From SB11 sp965222995 (GTDB lineage: Bacteria > Bacteroidota > Bacteroidia > UBA8524): 64,000 bases of DNA. Made by a program: the position numbers and the translations under genes. The stretch is taken from contig OZ244977.1 of NCBI GenBank assembly GCA_965222995.1, forward strand, positions 2,480,001 to 2,544,000, written 5' to 3'. The notes beneath the pieces are model-generated. The model worked only from the letters and a program-made list of their open reading frames with translations, had not been told where the DNA came from and made no database searches. Positions 59,484-64,000 of this stretch are shown piece after piece; within the stretch, counting starts at the first letter, position 1, and each line of letters begins with the position of its first letter.

Positions 59484-60053
59484 CTATAGGGTTATAAACA
59501 GATTTTGCAAAAACTTTCTGGCCTCGCGCAAGTAGTACCTAGAGAGTTCTTGGGTTATTTTTAATTTTTCGCCGATTTCTTTGTGGCTAAAACCATATAT
59601 ATGGTATAAACTAAATACCGTATGGTGTTGGGGCTTTTCTTTCTTCAAAGCCTCTAAAAACTCATCCATTTCCATTTTGTTGGTAATGTTCTCATATACA
59701 ATACCCATTGATTCCCTTATATTATCAGCCGTATCATACGATACATGCTTATCAGTAAACCTCTTGTTCAGGCGTATAAAGTCTATAGCACAGTTTACGG
59801 TTATACGTTTCATCCAAGGCAATACTACTTCTGCATCTTTTATCTGCTCTATGTTTGCAAAAATTTTTACAAATGCCTGGTTAAATATATGTTGGGTATC
59901 GTCTTCGTTTTTGCTGTAGCGCTTGGCTATTGGATAAATACTAGGCGAAGCATAGTCATACAACTTCTTTTGGGCTGTCCGCTCATTATTAATGCAGCCC
60001 TCTATAGCCTGCAAAACCTCTTTATGTTGTATTTCCTGTTTTTTCTCCTGCAT
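59484..60053 (-). CDS. ECF-type RNA polymerase sigma factor (189 aa)
   Basis: A sigma-70 family extracytoplasmic-function factor: region 2 is visible as AKRYSKNEDDTQHIFNQAFV and LPWMKRITVNCAIDFIRLNK (about residues 38-95), and region 4 as FSLYHIYGFSHKEIGEKLKI with TQELSRYYLREARKFLQ (about residues 145-185). Region 1 and region 3 are lacking, as normal for ECF factors. It begins a four-gene operon with the barrel-fused regulator, a lipoprotein and the M23 peptidase. It probably directs its own operon and others in response to an envelope signal. Confidence 0.92.
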   Translation of the reverse strand: MQEKKQEIQHKEVLQAIEGCINNERTAQKKLYDYASPSIYPIAKRYSKNEDDTQHIFNQAFVKIFANIEQIKDAEVVLPWMKRITVNCAIDFIRLNKRFTDKHVSYDTADNIRESMGIVYENITNKMEMDEFLEALKKEKPQHHTVFSLYHIYGFSHKEIGEKLKITQELSRYYLREARKFLQNLFITL

Positions 60054-60399
60054 ATCTAAAAAAGTCAGATGAAGCGGTTAACACCGTTCCACCCAACTCC
60101 AAACCAGTCACATGTCTTTTTTTACCCGGGTGTTTAAGTTTACAACTGCTTTTTAGGCTGTTGTATGGTTTTACTTTTCCAATAAGCTTACTGCTAATAT
60201 CGGTAATACTATATGCTTTGTATACTTGTTTTTAGTTTTAAAGACATTTGCAATAACATATATATGTTATTGCAAATGTCTAAATTATAGTTGTGTTTGT
60301 TTTCATAGTTTGCCTATGCTTACAATTTCACTAACGTTATCAGTTTAAGATTTGTGAGGATAAAAAATTTTTGAGATTAAAAATCTGAAAAGCTTAGGT
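60054..60399. other. 346-base intergenic region upstream of the ECF sigma operon
   Basis: No gene was found. It lies between two minus-strand genes and so should contain the promoter of the ECF operon. Its one striking element is the 40-bp palindrome at 60242-60281. I see no TAnnTTTG box close to the sigma gene start, which would fit autoregulation by an alternative sigma factor, though that is inference. Confidence 0.6.
60242..60281. repeat. Perfect 40-bp palindrome in the ECF operon upstream region
   Basis: The arm agacatttgcaataacata is followed with no spacer by its exact reverse complement, 20 bp on each side (centre TA at 60261-60262). No T run follows on either strand, so it does not look like a standard terminator. 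It may be a protein-binding site or a structured RNA end. Confidence 0.8.
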
Positions 60400-61626
60400 C
60401 TATTTCTCAATAACCAGCTTTTTATTTACCGTTTTGTTCCCGCTAGTAATACGAATAATATATACTCCTTTGGGCAATGCTGAAACATTAATATTTACTT
60501 CACTACTATTTTTTGTAGTAGTTTCTAATAATGTATTCCCAAAAATATTTGTAACAGACACTTTTGTATTTGGGAGTACATTGCTAAGTACTAAGTTGCT
60601 TGTAGCAGGATTGGGGTAAATTTTGGCATTGGTTTTATTAGCTGCTGTTACCGTATTGGTTCCTGCTTGATATTTGATAATTCTCCCTCCTGCACCTGCC
60701 ACGTAGCCTGTTTCTGTATCAATAAATGTTATTGCATTTAAATGTTTCGAAGTAACATTTGAAGGGGGCAAGTTTTCACGCTCCCAAGTAGTACCTCCGT
60801 CGGTTGTTTTCAGTACCAAACCGTTCCCACCACCGGGAGGGTTAGTTCCTGTAATATACCCTGTATTTACATCAAAAAAGTGGATGCCATAAATGGTTGA
60901 GTTAACTCCTATATTTAATGGTTGCCAGGTATCTCCCCCATCAGTTGTTTTTAAAAAGCTATTATTTTGTCCGCCTAAAAAGCCTGTATTAGCATCAACA
61001 AAAAACATACTCCAGTAAAAACCAGTATTTAGTGTTTTAGTCCAAGTTATACCGCCATCAGTAGTTTTGGAGAAACCACTGCCTGCCGCAAAGCCAACGT
61101 CTTTATTTAAAAAGTATAGTTTTTCGCAAGTGGCTACTTGAGTATTATTTAGCACTGTCCATGCATCTCCTCCATCGGTAGTTTTTACCAAAGTTCCCCC
61201 GTCTCCGGCAGCAAAGCCAATATTTGCATCGGGTTCAGCTACAAAGTTTAATGTTAAAAAACCCGATGCACCCGTATTTTGTGCTTGCCAATTGTTGCCC
61301 CCGTCGGTTGTTTTATATATAATACCGTCCTCATAACTGCCTACATAAGCCACATTCTCACTTACTATTTGTGAGGCTATGGTTACGTTTGTTGTTCCCA
61401 AATTTAATCTAGTCCACGTGGCACCGCCATCACTGGTTTTTACAACCAAGCCACCAGTGCTTGAGGCCAAACCCGTATTTTTATTTGCGAAACTTAGTGT
61501 GAATATATTTTGGTTTATTCCTGTATTATATTCAGTCCATTGGGCATTGGTTTTAATGCTGCTTTGTGAGAGTAATATGCTTGTGAAAAAGGCATAGAAT
61601 AGTAATTTAGCTATTATAGTTTTCAT
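60400..61626 (-). CDS. Secreted six-repeat Asp-box propeller protein with T9SS type A sorting domain (408 aa)
   Basis: A signal peptide (MKTIIAKLLFYAFFTSILL) precedes six YCF48/BNR-type repeats, each with KTTDGGxxW (for example VVKTSDGGATWTRL, YKTTDGGNNWQAQ, VLKTTDGGTTWERE), which should fold as a beta-propeller. The last ~75 residues are a type A T9SS sorting domain (KIYPNPATSNLVLSN, VSVTNIFGNTLLE, GVYIIRITSGNK). It is probably exported by the T9SS. No catalytic residues are identifiable. It is separated from the ECF operon by a 346-base gap. Confidence 0.86.
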   Translation of the reverse strand: MKTIIAKLLFYAFFTSILLSQSSIKTNAQWTEYNTGINQNIFTLSFANKNTGLASSTGGLVVKTSDGGATWTRLNLGTTNVTIASQIVSENVAYVGSYEDGIIYKTTDGGNNWQAQNTGASGFLTLNFVAEPDANIGFAAGDGGTLVKTTDGGDAWTVLNNTQVATCEKLYFLNKDVGFAAGSGFSKTTDGGITWTKTLNTGFYWSMFFVDANTGFLGGQNNSFLKTTDGGDTWQPLNIGVNSTIYGIHFFDVNTGYITGTNPPGGGNGLVLKTTDGGTTWERENLPPSNVTSKHLNAITFIDTETGYVAGAGGRIIKYQAGTNTVTAANKTNAKIYPNPATSNLVLSNVLPNTKVSVTNIFGNTLLETTTKNSSEVNINVSALPKGVYIIRITSGNKTVNKKLVIEK

Positions 61627-61859
61627 TTTTTTTGCAAGGTTACAGATTAGAAATAGGCAAGGGTTTCCCATTACCATATAATATTGGTTATTAGCTAATT
61701 ACCTGATATTTTCAAAGACATACTCTTTTGCAAAAACGTTTTAACCTTAATAAGAATTTAAATACAGCTTTGTTTAATAAAGCAAAAAGAAGAATATAAG
61801 AAAAACCTAAAAGTCAGACTAGAAAACTACTGCATCAAATTTGGCTTTTAGCACGTATG

Positions 61860-61892
61860 ATACAGCTCGGAATTAAAATCTCCGAGCTGTAT
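61860..61892 (-). terminator. Hairpin downstream of the DoxX-like gene
   Basis: The stem atacagctcgga (61860-61871) pairs with tccgagctgtat (61881-61892), 12 perfect base pairs with a 9-base loop, starting six bases after the stop codon. No clear T run follows on the minus strand, so it may be a processing or pausing structure rather than an intrinsic terminator. Confidence 0.55.
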
Positions 61893-61898
61893 TTGTTA

Positions 61899-62255
61899 CT
61901 AGTTCTCTAATTTTTTCCAAGAAAAATAAGAAACGAATAGCAATACCATAACTAGCAACGCTCCTATAAACTCACCATCTTTCGCCATTATATGGGCAGC
62001 AATAGCTAGTAAAAAATCAAAGAAAAAACCGGCATAAGCCCACTCTTTAAGTGGTCTGCTTTTATTCGTCCAAATAACAACCATTCCTAATGTTTTAGCT
62101 ATTGCTAAAATGTAAGTTAGATATGCAGGATATCCTAACTCTTCAAATAGTTTGCTTGTTTCTTCATTAGTAAAAATGTACATCCCGGCTGCCATTGTTG
62201 CTGATAAAGACATTAACCCCGTACTTATCCAATAAATTAATTTAAATTTTTTCAT
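61899..62255 (-). CDS. DoxX-like family small membrane protein (118 aa)
   Basis: A four-helix membrane protein of the DoxX-like group: YWISTGLMSLSATMAAGMY, then LGYPAYLTYILAIAKTLG, two further helices (WAYAGFFFDFLLAIAAHI and VMVLLFVSYFSW). Family members are widespread and mostly of unknown function. I start at the ATG at 62255, as the upstream codons are not membrane-like. It follows the Crp/Fnr-type regulator gene by about 80 bases in the same orientation, so the regulator could control it. Confidence 0.82.
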   Translation of the reverse strand: MKKFKLIYWISTGLMSLSATMAAGMYIFTNEETSKLFEELGYPAYLTYILAIAKTLGMVVIWTNKSRPLKEWAYAGFFFDFLLAIAAHIMAKDGEFIGALLVMVLLFVSYFSWKKLEN

Positions 62256-62334
62256 GTCTTGCGTTCTATTTATTGCCGCAAAATTGCTATGCAAAGCATG
62301 GCATTACATTAATATAGATTAAGAAATAAGTGCA

Positions 62335-62814
62335 CTAGGTATTTTTTATCCTATCACTTTTTACTTTGCTAAGGGCTTCGGGTGTTATACCCAAATAAGA
62401 GGCTATCATTTTTTGGGACACTCGCTGTACTATTTGTGGGTAGGTTTCTTCAAAATGCTCATAGCGCTCTATAGCTGTGGCACTCATTAGCATTATAATT
62501 CTTTTCTGAAGTACAGCCAGTCTTCTAGTTAGTTTCTGAAAGGCTAAATCGGAATCAATATCAAACTTGTGGTCTCTCTCAAAAACCAGAAGTTCTGAAT
62601 CTTCCAAGGCATCAATAAACAAGCTTGTAGGCTCATTAGGAAAGTGATTATCACCTATTGTCCAATCTTCAGGGGCAAACATATAAATATGCTCCTTACC
62701 CTTATTATCTATAGAGTAACTGCGTAATAAACCAGATTTAACCATATAACCCTTGGTACTAAGCTCCCCGCTTCTTTGTAGAGTTTCTCCTTTTTTTACA
62801 GTAATCTCTTTCAA
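62335..62814 (-). CDS. Short Crp/Fnr-family transcription regulator (159 aa), TTG start
   Basis: A cyclic-nucleotide-binding-domain regulator. The beta-roll (GYMVKSGLLRSYSIDNKGKE, APEDWTIGD) and the helix-turn-helix (QKMIASYLGITPEALSKVKS) near the C-terminus match the Bacteroidota Crp/Fnr group, including the ERYEHFEETYPQIVQRVSQ hinge. Members are usually about 190 residues; here about 30 N-terminal residues are missing, and a stop codon lies two codons before the TTG at 62814. It may be a truncated or frameshifted gene, or a genuinely short version. It lies upstream of the DoxX-like gene. Confidence 0.75.
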   Translation of the reverse strand: MKEITVKKGETLQRSGELSTKGYMVKSGLLRSYSIDNKGKEHIYMFAPEDWTIGDNHFPNEPTSLFIDALEDSELLVFERDHKFDIDSDLAFQKLTRRLAVLQKRIIMLMSATAIERYEHFEETYPQIVQRVSQKMIASYLGITPEALSKVKSDRIKNT

Positions 62815-62883
62815 TACTTAGTAGCTATAATGCTCATAAGCAAAGTTAATACGCTTTATAAAACTACTGAAGATTTTGTAGGT

Positions 62884-63990
62884 TTAATCTTTGGGGTTAA
62901 GCGTTAGTATAGCCAACTCACTATTGGTGCCCACACGCATTGGTGGTCCAAATGTACCTGTGCCCTGGCAAACGTATATTTGGGTTCCGTTATAGTTGTG
63001 CAACCCTCTGTTATATTCAAACATTAGTTTAGCAAAAAAAGTAGCTGGCCACATTTGCCCTGCATGGGTATGCCCTGCTAAATACAAATCTACTCCTGCT
63101 TGGTTAGCATATTTTATCCCACTGGGACCATGATGTAGCATAACAGTGGGGGCATTTGAATTGATGGGAAGCTTATTTAATGCACTTTGTACAGTTTCCC
63201 TGGCTGATGAAGCATGCATATCATTTGTATTGCTATCAGCAGCCATGTGGTTTAAACCTATAATTTGGAGTTCATTCCACTGCGTAATCTCATTACTCAA
63301 TACATTTACGCCTATGCTTTTTAAATAATCTTTTATTGCTTCAACACCTGTATACTGGTCGTGGTTACCTTCTATAAAAAATACGGGGGCATTAAGGTTT
63401 TTAAGCGGTTCCATACTTTCAGCCTTTAGCTGAATGGTGCTATCCAACAAATCTCCCGTAAAGAATACTACATCAACATTTTGCCTATTAATCTCATCAA
63501 CAATTTTTTGAAGGTTTTTTGCTCCACGAAAATGCCCTAAATGGGTATCTGTAAGGTGTGCTGCTTTAACAGGTTTTGTAAGCCCTTTAATAGCAATTGG
63601 TACTTGGGTTACTTTTAATAGTCTTGCATTTATAATTCCATATAGTGAAACTGCTACTGCTAGTGCAAATGCTATACTACCAAATATTGTAGGGCTAAGT
63701 GTTACAAATATTCCTACAATATCCAGTGCAATAAATGCCAGTATTAGGTATAGCAAAAACCCCATAGATATTGCTGCAAAACGAAATAAAAAACTGCCCG
63801 TTTTACTTGTAGCATTCACAAAGGCTATTACCCCAACCAAGCTAAATAAGGTGAACATGGCAACTTCAAAATAGAGAAAACCCGGTTCTATGCTAAAAGA
63901 CCATGCTATACTTTTAGCTAAGTAGATAACAATACCTGCCAATAGTCCAATAAAGAATAGTATTGGCAGATACCTTAATAAAGGCTTCAT
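62884..63990 (-). CDS. Membrane-anchored metallophosphoesterase (368 aa)
   Basis: A calcineurin-like phosphoesterase with several N-terminal helices (about four between residues 5 and 130) and a catalytic domain whose metal-binding motifs are all present: DTHLGHF (about residue 147), FFTGDLLDS, EGNHDQY and LAGHTHAGQMW. This YkuE-like arrangement acts on extracytoplasmic phospho-compounds, perhaps lipid pyrophosphates; substrate unknown. The ATG at 63990 is 10 bases from the window edge, so upstream context is not visible. Confidence 0.88.
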   Translation of the reverse strand: MKPLLRYLPILFFIGLLAGIVIYLAKSIAWSFSIEPGFLYFEVAMFTLFSLVGVIAFVNATSKTGSFLFRFAAISMGFLLYLILAFIALDIVGIFVTLSPTIFGSIAFALAVAVSLYGIINARLLKVTQVPIAIKGLTKPVKAAHLTDTHLGHFRGAKNLQKIVDEINRQNVDVVFFTGDLLDSTIQLKAESMEPLKNLNAPVFFIEGNHDQYTGVEAIKDYLKSIGVNVLSNEITQWNELQIIGLNHMAADSNTNDMHASSARETVQSALNKLPINSNAPTVMLHHGPSGIKYANQAGVDLYLAGHTHAGQMWPATFFAKLMFEYNRGLHNYNGTQIYVCQGTGTFGPPMRVGTNSELAILTLNPKD

Positions 63991-64000
63991 TTTACTTAGC

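Noticed and set aside
59484..60053. Identifying the ECF sigma factor as SigP, the T9SS regulator of Porphyromonas
   Set aside because: It lies near T9SS genes, but several genes are in between and short ECF factors cannot be matched to SigP by eye.

Overview
The window is an AT-rich stretch of a Bacteroidota chromosome. The phylum call rests on several independent signs: a type IX secretion/gliding locus (PorP/SprF, GldK, GldL, GldM, GldN), several exported proteins ending in type A T9SS sorting domains, a complete alternative complex III operon (ActA-F), a UpxY-type NusG paralogue, and Bacteroidota -7 promoter boxes (TAnnTTTG) ahead of several genes. A placement below phylum is not supportable from sequence reading alone. 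No rRNA, tRNA, CRISPR array, integrase or transposase was found.

Layout. 1-5.3 kb: the end of an aa3-type cytochrome oxidase maturation operon (ctaB, two subunit III genes, subunit IV, Sco1, a DUF420 membrane protein with an EF-hand-like loop, two small membrane proteins) followed by a diheme cytochrome c. 5.5-17.6 kb: a mixed housekeeping region (two lipoproteins, a glycosyltransferase, NhaD, an HsdR_N-like protein, holA, a T9SS cargo, SH3 and thioredoxin-fold exported proteins, a GlcD-type FAD oxidase, Ada), with one 84-bp structured repeat. 17.8-23.8 kb: dipeptidyl peptidase IV and two POT peptide transporters. 24-26.6 kb: an isolated UpxY antiterminator plus a CapD/FlaA1-like nucleotide-sugar dehydratase. 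26.8-35.4 kb: actABCDEF, closed by a 38-nt palindromic terminator. 35.4-40.6 kb: lipoproteins, a LamG protein with seven ~50-residue repeats and a T9SS tail, and formiminotransferase-cyclodeaminase.

The most notable region is 40.7-51.4 kb, all on the minus strand. A canonical porP-gldK-gldL-gldM-gldN set ends in a terminator. It is followed by five more genes made of GldM and GldN parts: a secreted GldM D3-D4 protein, a secreted D2-D4 protein, a lipoprotein carrying only D1, a second GldN and a second full-length GldM. GldM is the trans-envelope shaft that carries GldL motor motion to the GldK/GldN outer-membrane ring. Separately encoded shaft domains cut at structural boundaries and in permuted order suggest an accessory or alternative T9SS/gliding module that I do not recognise as described.

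51.5-54.5 kb holds hemD, a DUF4271 protein and divergent hemW. 54.5-61.6 kb holds two T9SS cargo proteins flanking an operon of an ECF sigma factor, a single-pass regulator fused to a probable outer-membrane barrel, a probable surface lipoprotein and an M23 peptidase. The window ends with a DoxX-like protein, a short Crp/Fnr regulator and a metallophosphoesterase. Peptide capture (DPP IV plus POT), ACIII-aa3 respiration and T9SS export suggest an aerobic, polymer- or protein-degrading, possibly gliding bacterium; that lifestyle is inference.
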